DNA of 9,261 bases from CALHAX01 sp039816705 (GCA_039816705.1 JBCBXF010000129.1:1-9261); one strand, 5' to 3'. Positions 1-7,078 are shown, counted from the stretch's first letter. Made by a program: numbers and translations. Notes: generated from the sequence alone by a model not told the origin.

Positions 1-1223
1 CCTGCATGCTGCGGAGGTCTTCAAGCACGCAGGAAAAACTCGATGTCCCGCTCGAGATCATGCCCGACAAACGCTTCATCGCAACGCATCATGACTTCGA
101 GGAATGGGCGGACGGTCGCAAGCAGCTCCGCATGGAGTATTTCTATCGTGATATGCGCCGCAAGACCGGCCTGCTGATGGATGGCGACGCGCCCGCGGGC
201 GGCAAGTGGAACTACGACTCAGAGAACCGCAAACCGGCCGGGCAGGATCTCTTTATGCCGGAGCCGGAGCGCGTTCCCCCTGATGCGATCACGCAGGACG
301 TACTGAAGCTGGTCGCCAAGCGTTTCGGCAATCACTTCGGTGATCTCGAACCGTTTTGGTTTGCCGTCACCGCAAAAGATGCAGCCCGTGTGCGTGACAA
401 CTTCGTGGCGAACGTCCTGCCGCGCTTTGGAGATTACCAGGATGCGATGCTGGTTGGAGAAAAATTCCTCTACCATTCGCTTCTGTCATTCTACATCAAC
501 GCCGGTCTGCTCGATCCGCTGGATGTTTGTCAGCGCGTAGAAAAAGCCTACCGCGACGGCGCCGCACCGCTGAACGCCGTGGAAGGTTTCATCCGCCAGA
601 TCATCGGTTGGCGCGAGTATGTCCGCGGGATCTACTGGCTGAAGATGCCGGACTATGTGGATGAAAACTTTTTCGGTGCGGAGCGCGATCTACCCGAGTT
701 TTATTGGTCCGCAAACACACGCATGACATGCCTCGCCGAAGCCATTGGCCAGACCAAGCAGGAAGCTTACGCCCACCATATCCAGCGCCTCATGGTCACG
801 GGCAACTTCGCAATGCTCTACGGCGCACGCCCGAAGGCTGTGCACGAGTGGTATCTCATGGTTTACGCCGACGCCTACGAATGGGTGGAACTTCCAAACA
901 CGCTCGGCATGAGCCAGTTCGGTGACGGTGGACTGCTTGCTTCAAAGCCTTACGCAGCCAGCGGCAACTACATCTCGAAGATGTCTGACTACTGCAGCAA
1001 CTGCAGCTACAGCGTGACGAAAAAGACGGGCGAAGGCGCTTGCCCTTTCAATCCACTTTATTGGGACTTCCTCGTCCGCAATCGCGAGAAGCTGGAAAAA
1101 AATCCGCGGATCTCCCGCGCCTACAGCACGTGGGACCGGATGAAGGATGAGAATAAGACGGCCTACCTCGACAGCGCGGAAAAAGTCCTCGCCGCAATTG
1201 AGCGCGGCGAGGATCCAGCATGA
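1..1223 (+). CDS. Iron-sulfur cryptochrome/photolyase (PhrB/FeS-BCP family), 5' partial
   Basis: This is the C-terminal part of a deoxyribodipyrimidine photolyase-related protein, a flavoprotein that in characterised relatives repairs (6-4) photoproducts using light. The reading frame is open to the left edge (first full codon at base 3), so the ATG at base 6 is an internal methionine, and no ribosome binding site is visible. Numbering from that methionine, I see the family region RMEYFYRDMRRKTGLL (about 42-57), a WNYDSENRK segment (68-76), and four cysteines at 242, 330, 333 and 346, the last three in a YCSNCSY...GACPFNP context. Their spacing (88, 3, 13) matches the four 4Fe-4S ligands of Agrobacterium PhrB as I recall them (C350, C438, C441, C454). 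That implies about 108 residues lie outside the window. The gene ends in TGA and converges on the next gene with an 18-base gap and no clear terminator. Family assignment is firm; the exact lesion repaired, or a signalling role, is inference. Confidence 0.93.
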   Translation, partial: CMLRRSSSTQEKLDVPLEIMPDKRFIATHHDFEEWADGRKQLRMEYFYRDMRRKTGLLMDGDAPAGGKWNYDSENRKPAGQDLFMPEPERVPPDAITQDVLKLVAKRFGNHFGDLEPFWFAVTAKDAARVRDNFVANVLPRFGDYQDAMLVGEKFLYHSLLSFYINAGLLDPLDVCQRVEKAYRDGAAPLNAVEGFIRQIIGWREYVRGIYWLKMPDYVDENFFGAERDLPEFYWSANTRMTCLAEAIGQTKQEAYAHHIQRLMVTGNFAMLYGARPKAVHEWYLMVYADAYEWVELPNTLGMSQFGDGGLLASKPYAASGNYISKMSDYCSNCSYSVTKKTGEGACPFNPLYWDFLVRNREKLEKNPRISRAYSTWDRMKDENKTAYLDSAEKVLAAIERGEDPA

Positions 1224-1241
1224 CCCGGCGGCGTGTGCTGC

Positions 1242-2393
1242 TCACCAGTCGACGTACAGGATCAGTTCGACGTTTCGGTCCGCGTTGCTCGCCCGATCGG
1301 TGATGGTGCCTTCGAGGATCACAGGGGTCGAGACCGGGTACGTTGAGGCAACCACATCTTTGAGGAAGCGTGCCCGCAGGAATGGCAAATCTCGGTTACG
1401 GATCGAAGCGCGTACAGGATGGACGAGCGCACCAAGGCGATAACGTCCCTGCCCGACAGACTTCAGATACTTGACCTCGTTGTACCGATACTCATCGACT
1501 TGCCGTCCGCGGAACGGAACACTGTCTGCACTCCCGCGGACAAAAAATCCGTAGTCAACCTCGCCTTCCAGCTTGCCGGCTACGTCCGCAACAAATGCAG
1601 TCAGGGCCTTGCGAAATGGCGCACTCGAACGCGCCAGCGTGTATTGACCGCCCGGGAAGCGGAATTTGAGACCGCTCGCTGCATGTTTCAGATCTATGAC
1701 GTAGTATCGGCCGGCTTGACCGTTGACCAATTCGTTGTCCGGCAGGACGTCGACGTCATAGTTTTCTGTCTTGATGCCATAGGCGAGTGACTTGCGAAGT
1801 TCTTTAATTTCCGCACGCAGTTCACGGGCATCCTCAATGTCTGGACCGGGCGCCGGTGGTGTGGCTCGCGCCGCCGTGGCGCGCTCGAGCGCGGCGTTCA
1901 AGCGCTCGATCTGCTGCCGGGCCGCCGTGTAGCGGCGATTGTTATTTTCGATTGAGACGGGTGCCCGAGCAGACCAATCAATCGGGCTCGTGTCGCTACC
2001 GGCAGTTGGCTCAATGACCGCCGCGCCATACCGGCGCCCGATCTCGTCAGCCCGCCGATGCAAGCGGGCAAGCTGATCTGAGTGCACCTTCAGCGCGGCC
2101 CGCAATTCATCACCCAGATCGTCGCGCCGTGCCTGTGCAATATCAAGGTCATCACGCAGATCAGCATTCTGTTTTTGCTCTGCCGAGATCACGGCACGCA
2201 GTTCAGCGACACGATTGTCGTCAAAGCCGTAAAGCCAGACACCACCAAGCAGTACGGTCCCTGCCAACGCTCCGAGCGCCCCAACGATACGGTGACGCGA
2301 CCATGCCAAGACCATCGCAAAGAGCAACGCTACGGCGATCGCAAATGTGATGGTTGCACCGTTGAGTGCGAAAAATTCGATGACTGACGACAT
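1242..2393 (-). CDS. Inner-membrane coiled-coil protein with divergent OmpA/MotB-like C-terminus
   Basis: I do not recognise a named gene. The 383-residue protein has two hydrophobic helices (about 13-31 and 36-57) joined by a short basic turn (SRHR). A long charged heptad-like region follows (about 60-130), then a Pro/Ala-rich break and a second coiled coil (about 155-215). The C-terminal domain runs from about 220 to 383. Its tail (GSADS near 287, NRDLPFLRARFLKDVV near 333, then ASNADRNVELILYVDW to the end) resembles the OmpA/MotB peptidoglycan-binding pattern of TDS, NxxLSxxRA and NRRVEI, with an insertion in the middle. The start at 2393 is preferred over the longer frame beginning at 2492. 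A strong GGGGAGG (2400-2406) sits six bases upstream of the 2393 ATG, and the 33 extra residues look non-coding. It is convergent with the photolyase and separated from the glutamine synthetase operon. A structural envelope or peptidoglycan-tethering role is inference. Confidence 0.8.
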   Translation of the reverse strand: MSSVIEFFALNGATITFAIAVALLFAMVLAWSRHRIVGALGALAGTVLLGGVWLYGFDDNRVAELRAVISAEQKQNADLRDDLDIAQARRDDLGDELRAALKVHSDQLARLHRRADEIGRRYGAAVIEPTAGSDTSPIDWSARAPVSIENNNRRYTAARQQIERLNAALERATAARATPPAPGPDIEDARELRAEIKELRKSLAYGIKTENYDVDVLPDNELVNGQAGRYYVIDLKHAASGLKFRFPGGQYTLARSSAPFRKALTAFVADVAGKLEGEVDYGFFVRGSADSVPFRGRQVDEYRYNEVKYLKSVGQGRYRLGALVHPVRASIRNRDLPFLRARFLKDVVASTYPVSTPVILEGTITDRASNADRNVELILYVDW

Positions 2394-2497
2394 CCTAATC
2401 CTCCCCAAATCCCCTCGATTGCACATATCTCTTTCGAGCATGTATGCGTGAGATGGGAGTTTTATGCCGCTGGTCAACGCAGTGTTGCCCAATCAAA

Positions 2498-2512
2498 CCG
2501 CGTCAAGAAACA
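2498..2512 (-). promoter_or_regulatory. Possible promoter -35 with adjacent TGTTTC half-site upstream of the membrane protein gene
   Basis: On the minus strand, TGTTTC (2507-2512) is followed directly by TTGACG, a good -35 hexamer. The same 11-base string TGTTTCTTGAC occurs in the same orientation upstream of the glutamine amidotransferase gene (7056-7066). The site lies a little over 100 bases before the membrane protein start at 2393. No convincing -10 hexamer is seen 16-18 bases downstream, and the second arm of the dyad found at the other locus is missing, so this is a weak call. Confidence 0.3.
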
Positions 2513-2525
2513 TCGTCCGCCCAAC

Positions 2526-2545
2526 GCATTCGGAAACCCGAATGC
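2526..2545 (-). terminator. Hairpin downstream of the glutamine synthetase operon
   Basis: GCATTCGG (2526-2533) and CCGAATGC (2538-2545) form a perfect eight-base-pair stem with a four-base loop. It lies about 50 bases past the glutamine synthetase stop codon and before the next minus-strand gene. No T-run follows on the minus strand, so it is not a canonical intrinsic terminator. It may mark or protect the 3' end of the operon transcript. The rest of the gap between the two genes holds the promoter region of the membrane protein gene. Confidence 0.5.
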
Positions 2546-2594
2546 CGCAGAGCCAGTTAGATTGACGATGGTCAGGGGCTAGCGGCCACGGAGC

Positions 2595-3902
2595 TCAGAT
2601 ATCGAGCGTCGTATCGCGCTCCCACTGCGTCAGGTGGTGGCTGTATGCGTTCCACTCATTCATTTTCAGCTTCACGAATGCGTCGCAGAACTCGGCACCC
2701 AGCCGCTCCCGGAGTGGAGCGCTCGACTGAAACGCGCGGATCGCGTCGAGCATGTTGAGCGGCAGCCTTTTGGCATGCGGGGCTTTCTCCGGCTCTGCGT
2801 ACATGTCGATATCAAGCCGCTCACCCGGGTCGCGATGATTGGCCATCCCGTCGAGACCGGCAGCAAGCGACACGGCCTGCAGCAGATACGGGTTCGTCGC
2901 CCCGTCCGCGAGCCGCAGCTCGAACCGGCCCGGGTCAGGGATGCGGATCATGTGCGTCCGGTTGTTGCCGCCGTAAGTGACAGTGTTCGGCGCCCATGTC
3001 GCGCCGGAATTGGTGCGCGGCGCATTGATCCGCTTGTAGGAATTAACGGTCGGGTTCGTGATTGCGGCCATCGCCTCCGCGTTGTGCACGAGGCCACCAA
3101 GAAAGTGATAGGCTGCCTTCGAGAGCCCCATCTCGCCTGCGTCGTCGGCAAACACGTTGGTTTCCCCATCAGGCGTCCACAGCGAAATGTGCGAGTGGCA
3201 GCCGTTGCCGGTCAGATGAAGGAACGGCTTCGGCATGAATGTCGCGCGCAGGCCGTGGTTCTCGGCAATTGATTTGACCATGAACTTGAAGAACGCATGC
3301 CGATCGGCCGTCACCAGCGCATCGTCATAATTCCAGTTCATCTCGAACTGGCCGTTCCCGTCCTCATGGTCGTTCTGGTACGGGCCCCATCCAAGCGCGA
3401 TCATCGCATCGCAGATTTCGGCGATCACCTCATAGCGGCGCATCAGCGCCGCCTGATCGTAGCAGGGCTTGGATTGCGTATCGGCCGGATCGGAAATGTC
3501 CGTCCCATCGGCATTGATCAAATGATACTCTGCCTCGATGCCGGATTTCATCCGGTAGCCCGCCGCGTGCGCGTCCTCGACGACCTTTTTAAGCAGGTTG
3601 CGTGGTGCGTGCGCGACCGGCGCGCCGTTCATCATCAGATCGCCGGCAACCCACGCGACATCCTTTTTCCAAGGTAGCTGCACCGCCGAAGAAGCGTCCG
3701 GTACGGCAAACATGTCAGGATCGGCAGGCACGAGATCGAGCCAGGCGGCAAATCCGGCAAAGCCAGCGCCATCATCCTCCATCCCGCCGACAGCCTGTGC
3801 GGGCACGAGCTTCGAACGCTGGGCACCGAAGAGATCCGTGAAGTTGAACAGCACATATTTGACGCCCGTGTCTTTCACGAACTGCGAGAGTGCACCAGCC
3901 AT
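2595..3902 (-). CDS. Type III glutamine synthetase-like ligase (GlnT/GmaS family)
   Basis: This 435-residue protein is an ATP-dependent glutamate:amine ligase. It makes glutamine from ammonia (GlnT) or a gamma-glutamylamide from an amine (GmaS makes gamma-glutamylmethylamide). The N-terminal beta-grasp (about 13-105) includes FTDLFGAQRSKLVP. The catalytic domain (about 110-435) shows GIEAEYHL (121-128), HEDGNGQFE (179-187), NGCHSHISLW (233-242), NPTVNSYKRI (283-292), NRTHMIRIP (314-322) and RFELR (326-330). These supply the expected metal, glutamate and ATP-binding residues. It ends in TQWERDTTLDI, as in GlnT/GmaS proteins I recall. The start at 3902 has GGAG seven bases upstream; the longer frame to 3992 would overlap the upstream gene and adds unrelated residues. 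It is the last gene of the operon, 59 bases after the FMN subunit, and that gap contains a hairpin. The sequence does not distinguish ammonia from methylamine as substrate, so no symbol is given. Confidence 0.93.
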   Translation of the reverse strand: MAGALSQFVKDTGVKYVLFNFTDLFGAQRSKLVPAQAVGGMEDDGAGFAGFAAWLDLVPADPDMFAVPDASSAVQLPWKKDVAWVAGDLMMNGAPVAHAPRNLLKKVVEDAHAAGYRMKSGIEAEYHLINADGTDISDPADTQSKPCYDQAALMRRYEVIAEICDAMIALGWGPYQNDHEDGNGQFEMNWNYDDALVTADRHAFFKFMVKSIAENHGLRATFMPKPFLHLTGNGCHSHISLWTPDGETNVFADDAGEMGLSKAAYHFLGGLVHNAEAMAAITNPTVNSYKRINAPRTNSGATWAPNTVTYGGNNRTHMIRIPDPGRFELRLADGATNPYLLQAVSLAAGLDGMANHRDPGERLDIDMYAEPEKAPHAKRLPLNMLDAIRAFQSSAPLRERLGAEFCDAFVKLKMNEWNAYSHHLTQWERDTTLDI

Positions 3903-3931
3903 ATTTAATCTCCGTTGCGCGGCAGTAATGC

Positions 3932-3949
3932 CGACAGTCTGCCCTGTCG
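3932..3949 (-). other. Intercistronic hairpin before the glutamine synthetase gene
   Basis: CGACAG (3932-3937) and CTGTCG (3944-3949) form a perfect six-base-pair stem with a six-base loop, 29 bases before the glutamine synthetase start codon. GGCAG (3921-3925) and CTGCC (3939-3943) offer a competing pairing. There is no T-run, so it is not a terminator. It could be an RNA processing or stability element that sets glutamine synthetase expression relative to the synthase subunits. The function is inference. Confidence 0.4.
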
Positions 3950-3961
3950 CGAGCGCCGGGT

Positions 3962-5323
3962 CTACTCTGAGCCACCTTGACCGGGGATCCAAGAGGTCCC
4001 GGCAAGCGGGACGCCCGCCATCGCGGCCGCTTCGACCGTGAGCGCCACGAGATCGTCCGGTTCCAGATTATGCACGTGGCTCTTGCCGTTGGCGCGTGCG
4101 AGCGTTTGCGCTTCGAGGGTGAGGACGCGGAGATAATTTGCAAGCCGCTTCCCTCCGGTCACCGGATCAAGCCGCTTTGCGAGCTCCGGGTCCTGCGTTG
4201 TGATACCGGCCGGATCATTGCCCTTCTGATAGTCATCCCAGCATCCCGCCGTCGTGCCGATTTTGCGATATTCCTCCTCATGCTCGGGCGCATTGTCACC
4301 GAGCGCGATGAGCGCCGCCGTACCGATTGAGCAGGCATCCGCTCCCATTGCGAGCGCCTTAGCCACGTCTGCGCCAGTGCGGATGCCACCCGCCACGACG
4401 AGCTGAACCTTGCGGTGCATGTCGAGATCGATGAGGGCGCGCACGGCTTCACGGACCGCGGCGAGTGTCGGGATGCCGACATTCTCGATGAACACATCCT
4501 GCGTCGCCGCTGTGCCGCCCTGCATCCCATCGAGCACCACGACATCAGCACCCGCCTTGATCGAAAGTGCTGTATCGTAATAGGGGCGCGCCGCGCCGAC
4601 CTTGATGAAGATCGGCTTTTCCCAGTTGGTGATCTCGCGCAGTTCGGTAATCTTGATCGCCAGATCGTCCGGACCCGTCCAGTCCGGATGACGACAGGCC
4701 GAGCGCTGATCGATGCCTTCCGGGAGCGTGCGCATCTCGGCAACGCGCGGTGATATTTTTTCTCCAAGCAGCATCCCGCCGCCACCTGGCTTCGCGCCCT
4801 GTCCAACGACAACCTCGATGGCGTCTGCCTTGCGCAGGTCATCCGGGTTCATGCCATAGCGTGAGGGAAGATATTGATAGACGAGCATGCTCGAATGGCC
4901 ACGCTCTTCCGGTGTCATCCCCCCGTCGCCGGTGGTCGTCGAGGTGCCGACTTCCGATGCCCCCCGGCCAAGCGCCTCCTTAGCGTTCGCAGAGAGCGCG
5001 CCAAAACTCATCCCGGCGATCGTCACGGGGATTTTAAGATGCAGCGGATTCTTCGCAAACCGTGAACCAAGCACCACATCCGTGCCGCAGGTCTCGCGAT
5101 AGCCTTCCAATGGATAGCGCGACATCGAAGCTCCGAGAAACAGCAGATCATCGAACGTCGGCACCTGCCGTTTCGCGCCAAAACCGCGGATACGATAGAG
5201 CCCGGTCTGCGCCGCCCGCTGAATTTCAGCGATCGTCGCCCGATCGAACGTTGCCGAGGGTCGATGGCTCCAGTGTTCGTGCCCTGTAAGAGTGGGGTCG
5301 TTGATAGGCGTCTGGTCATTCAT
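3962..5323 (-). CDS. FMN-binding glutamate synthase-like subunit (GlxD/MgsC type)
   Basis: This 453-residue protein corresponds to the FMN-binding synthase domain of glutamate synthase, as a free-standing subunit. It has a TIM-barrel pattern with MSFGALS (105-111), TTTGDGG (129-135), GQGAKPGGGG (174-183), a KVGAARPYYD segment (241-250), DGMQGGTAATQ (265-275) and VAGGIRTGADVAKALAMGAD (310-329). These are typical FMN and 2-oxoglutarate/iminoglutarate site motifs. In classical GltB the loop after this region carries three cysteines for a 3Fe-4S cluster; here it has one (C361, in GCWDDYQKGNDPAGITTQ). Together with the GXGXG and amidotransferase subunits upstream it would make glutamate, or N-methylglutamate in methylotrophs. 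The 5323 ATG is forced: an in-frame stop lies four codons upstream. The Shine-Dalgarno is weak, so translation may be coupled. It sits 44 bases after the GXGXG gene. Confidence 0.92.
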   Translation of the reverse strand: MNDQTPINDPTLTGHEHWSHRPSATFDRATIAEIQRAAQTGLYRIRGFGAKRQVPTFDDLLFLGASMSRYPLEGYRETCGTDVVLGSRFAKNPLHLKIPVTIAGMSFGALSANAKEALGRGASEVGTSTTTGDGGMTPEERGHSSMLVYQYLPSRYGMNPDDLRKADAIEVVVGQGAKPGGGGMLLGEKISPRVAEMRTLPEGIDQRSACRHPDWTGPDDLAIKITELREITNWEKPIFIKVGAARPYYDTALSIKAGADVVVLDGMQGGTAATQDVFIENVGIPTLAAVREAVRALIDLDMHRKVQLVVAGGIRTGADVAKALAMGADACSIGTAALIALGDNAPEHEEEYRKIGTTAGCWDDYQKGNDPAGITTQDPELAKRLDPVTGGKRLANYLRVLTLEAQTLARANGKSHVHNLEPDDLVALTVEAAAMAGVPLAGTSWIPGQGGSE

Positions 5324-5367
5324 CGTGCGGTCTCACTGTCGCTCAAATGAGAGAAAAAAGAGCGCGC

Positions 5368-6072
5368 TTAATAGGCGCCCACGTTGTCTGTCTGGAAATG
5401 ATAAAGCGTGCGCGCCGATCCATAACGACGAAACCCGTCAAGTGGCACCTCCTGGCACCCGGCCGCATCAAGCAGATCACGCAGTTCGGCGCGATGGCTG
5501 TCGCCCATCTCCTTCTCGACGCAGTCAGCGCCGAGGCTCTCTACCGTTCCGCGGATATAAATTCGCGCCTCGTAGAGTGAATCACCCAGAGCCGCACCCG
5601 CATTGCCGAGCACGACAACCCGCCCCGCCTGTGCCATGAAACAGCTCATATGGCCGATGTCGCCTTTGACGACGATGTCTGCACCTTTCAGCGAGATGCC
5701 ACACCGCGCGGCCGCATTTCCGTCCACGACCAGCAATCCGCCGTGCGCTGTTGCGCCGGCCGCCTGGGAACAGTCTCCCTTCACGTGAATGCGTCCGGAC
5801 ATCATGTTCTCCGCGACGCCCTGCCCGGCGTTGCCAAGCACCGTAACGTCGGCGTGCTTGTTCATGCCGGCGCAATAATATCCGGTCGAACCTTCGATCT
5901 CCACACTCACCGGGGCGTCGAGCCCGCACGCGAGGGCATGCACGCCGCGCGGATTGCGCACTTTGTAAAATTCGGTGTCTTCGCTGCCGTTCTTTTCCTG
6001 AAGGCGCGTGTTGGCGGCGCGGACATCGCCATCTGCAAGATCGACAATGACAGCATTCTCACCCGCGCTCAT
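5368..6072 (-). CDS. Glutamate synthase GXGXG-domain subunit (GlxC/MgsB type)
   Basis: This 234-residue protein matches the C-terminal GXGXG (right-handed beta-helix) domain of glutamate synthase, as a separate subunit. The glycine-rich repeat pattern runs from about 72 to 176: VLGNAGQGVAENMMSGRIHV, then GDCSQAAGATAHGG, VVDGNAAARCGISLKG, VKGDIGHMSC and VLGNAGAALGDSLYEA. The same fold occurs in formylmethanofuran dehydrogenase subunit C. It has no catalytic residues of its own and is thought to be structural, holding the amidotransferase and FMN parts in register. The start codon overlaps the upstream stop in an ATGA tetranucleotide (6069-6072), with GGGGAG (6080-6085) seven bases before it. 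This indicates coupled translation and equal stoichiometry with the amidotransferase. It is followed by the FMN subunit after 44 bases. Confidence 0.92.
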   Translation of the reverse strand: MSAGENAVIVDLADGDVRAANTRLQEKNGSEDTEFYKVRNPRGVHALACGLDAPVSVEIEGSTGYYCAGMNKHADVTVLGNAGQGVAENMMSGRIHVKGDCSQAAGATAHGGLLVVDGNAAARCGISLKGADIVVKGDIGHMSCFMAQAGRVVVLGNAGAALGDSLYEARIYIRGTVESLGADCVEKEMGDSHRAELRDLLDAAGCQEVPLDGFRRYGSARTLYHFQTDNVGAY

Positions 6073-6974
6073 GTTTTGTCTCCCCAGCTGTAGACAATCG
6101 CCGGCTCCGGCTCCCAGACCTTCGCGTCGGCAACGCCCGGCAGACTGACCAGTGCGCGATACTCGGACGCAAACGCCACATAATCCTCTGTCTCGGCAAG
6201 AACCGCGGGCTTGCAGGCAATCGGGTCGCGCAGCACGGCAAATCCGTCACGTGTGCCGGCAACAAATGTGTAAAATCCGTCCAGTGCGCCGATGCAGTCA
6301 TCCAGCGCCTGATGCAGCGATCGGCCCTTGGCAAGACGCGAAGAGATAAAAGCGGCGGCCACTTCAGTATCGTTCTGCGTGCGGCACTGGATGCCATCTT
6401 CCTTGGCAAGCCGTGCACGCAGGCGATTGTGGTTTGACAGGGAGCCGTTGTGGACGAGGCAAAGATCGGCCCCCGTCGAGAACGGATGCGAGCCATCCGT
6501 TGTGACAGCGCTCTCCGTTGCCATCCGGGTGTGCCCCACGGCATGCGTGCCCGCCATCCCCGGCACATCGAACCGGGCGAGAATATCGTCGGCAAGCCCG
6601 GTCTCCTTGTAGATCTCGATGGCAGAGCCCCGGCTCATGATTTGGAGCTGCTCGTCCTGCGCCGAAATCCAGTCCGCTGCGAGATCGGCCGGTGCGTTCG
6701 TGACGAGGACGACATGGCTGTCATGATGTTCGAGCGTAGTGGTCGCTTCGAACGCTGCGGCAAGGCGGTCGGCGAGACCGGGCCAGCCATAGCCTGCATC
6801 CGGGTGAAACAGTGTCAGTTTGGTCTGACCCGCGGCAGTGGCATTGCGAAACACAGCGATGCCAGCGCTATCTGGCCCGCGATCCGTCATTTCAATCAGC
6901 AGAGGTGAGAACAGCGCGCCGAGCTGCGGCTGCAGCGCCTCATTCTTCAAATAGAGCCCGACAATCCCACACAT
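6069..6974 (-). CDS. Class II glutamine amidotransferase, glutamate synthase-type (GlxB/MgsA)
   Basis: This 301-residue N-terminal nucleophile amidotransferase would hydrolyse glutamine, or a gamma-glutamylamide, and pass the released ammonia or amine to the synthase subunits. The catalytic Cys2 follows the initiator methionine directly (MCGIVGLY). Other class II motifs are RGPDS (32-36), GHTRMAT (147-153), HNGSLSNH (175-182), NDTE (201-204) and LDGFYTF (231-237). It is the first gene of the operon: a GGAGG (6982-6986) lies seven bases before the ATG, and the next gene begins in its stop codon. The 104-base leader carries the putative operator and promoter described separately. Free-standing amidotransferases with this partner set are known from rhizobial glxB and methylotroph mgsA. 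The sequence alone does not say which substrate is used. Confidence 0.93.
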   Translation of the reverse strand: MCGIVGLYLKNEALQPQLGALFSPLLIEMTDRGPDSAGIAVFRNATAAGQTKLTLFHPDAGYGWPGLADRLAAAFEATTTLEHHDSHVVLVTNAPADLAADWISAQDEQLQIMSRGSAIEIYKETGLADDILARFDVPGMAGTHAVGHTRMATESAVTTDGSHPFSTGADLCLVHNGSLSNHNRLRARLAKEDGIQCRTQNDTEVAAAFISSRLAKGRSLHQALDDCIGALDGFYTFVAGTRDGFAVLRDPIACKPAVLAETEDYVAFASEYRALVSLPGVADAKVWEPEPAIVYSWGDKT

Positions 6975-7040
6975 CTGGTCGCCTCCACATTCTGCTGAGG
7001 CTCAAACGCTATCAGCCGTCCGGCACGCGGGCAACACTGT

Positions 7041-7066
7041 GAAACAATGTTTCCTGTCAAGAAACA
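7041..7066 (-). promoter_or_regulatory. Putative operator (three half-sites) overlapping the operon promoter -35
   Basis: GAAACA (7041-7046), one base, then TGTTTC (7048-7053) form a perfect dyad. Seven bases later a second GAAACA (7061-7066) gives another dyad with the middle half-site. The seven-base spacer contains TGTCAA (7055-7060), which on the minus strand is a consensus TTGACA -35 hexamer. The element lies 67-92 bases upstream of the amidotransferase start and directly after the XRE-cupin gene, so it is the likely binding site of that regulator. The hexamer 17 bases downstream of the -35 (GTGTTG on the minus strand) is a poor -10. Such overlap favours repression, but activation is possible. 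Confidence 0.6.
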
Positions 7067-7078
7067 AGAAGGGGACCG

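Noticed and set aside
1224..1241. Search for a bidirectional terminator between the convergent photolyase and membrane protein genes.
   Set aside because: The 18-base gap has no usable inverted repeat or T-run.
2394..2492. Upstream extension of the membrane protein to an ATG at 2492.
   Set aside because: The 33 added residues precede a strong ribosome binding site and ATG at 2393, and would put a non-hydrophobic tail with cysteine and charged residues before the helix pair.
2634..3272. Plus-strand open frame of 212 codons antisense to the glutamine synthetase.
   Set aside because: The opposite strand encodes conserved glutamine synthetase motifs throughout; the antisense product has low complexity and no ribosome binding site.
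3903..3992. Upstream extension of the glutamine synthetase to an ATG at 3992.
   Set aside because: It would overlap the end of the FMN subunit gene, while the 3902 start has a ribosome binding site and gives the family's usual N-terminus.
4159..4842. Second minus-strand open frame of 227 codons within the FMN subunit gene.
   Set aside because: Arg/Ser-rich translation out of frame with a well-conserved gene.
5350..5385. Weak GCGC stem followed by a T-run (minus strand) after the GXGXG gene, as a possible attenuator.
   Set aside because: The stem is only four base pairs with a seven-base loop and overlaps the stop codon region; too weak to call.
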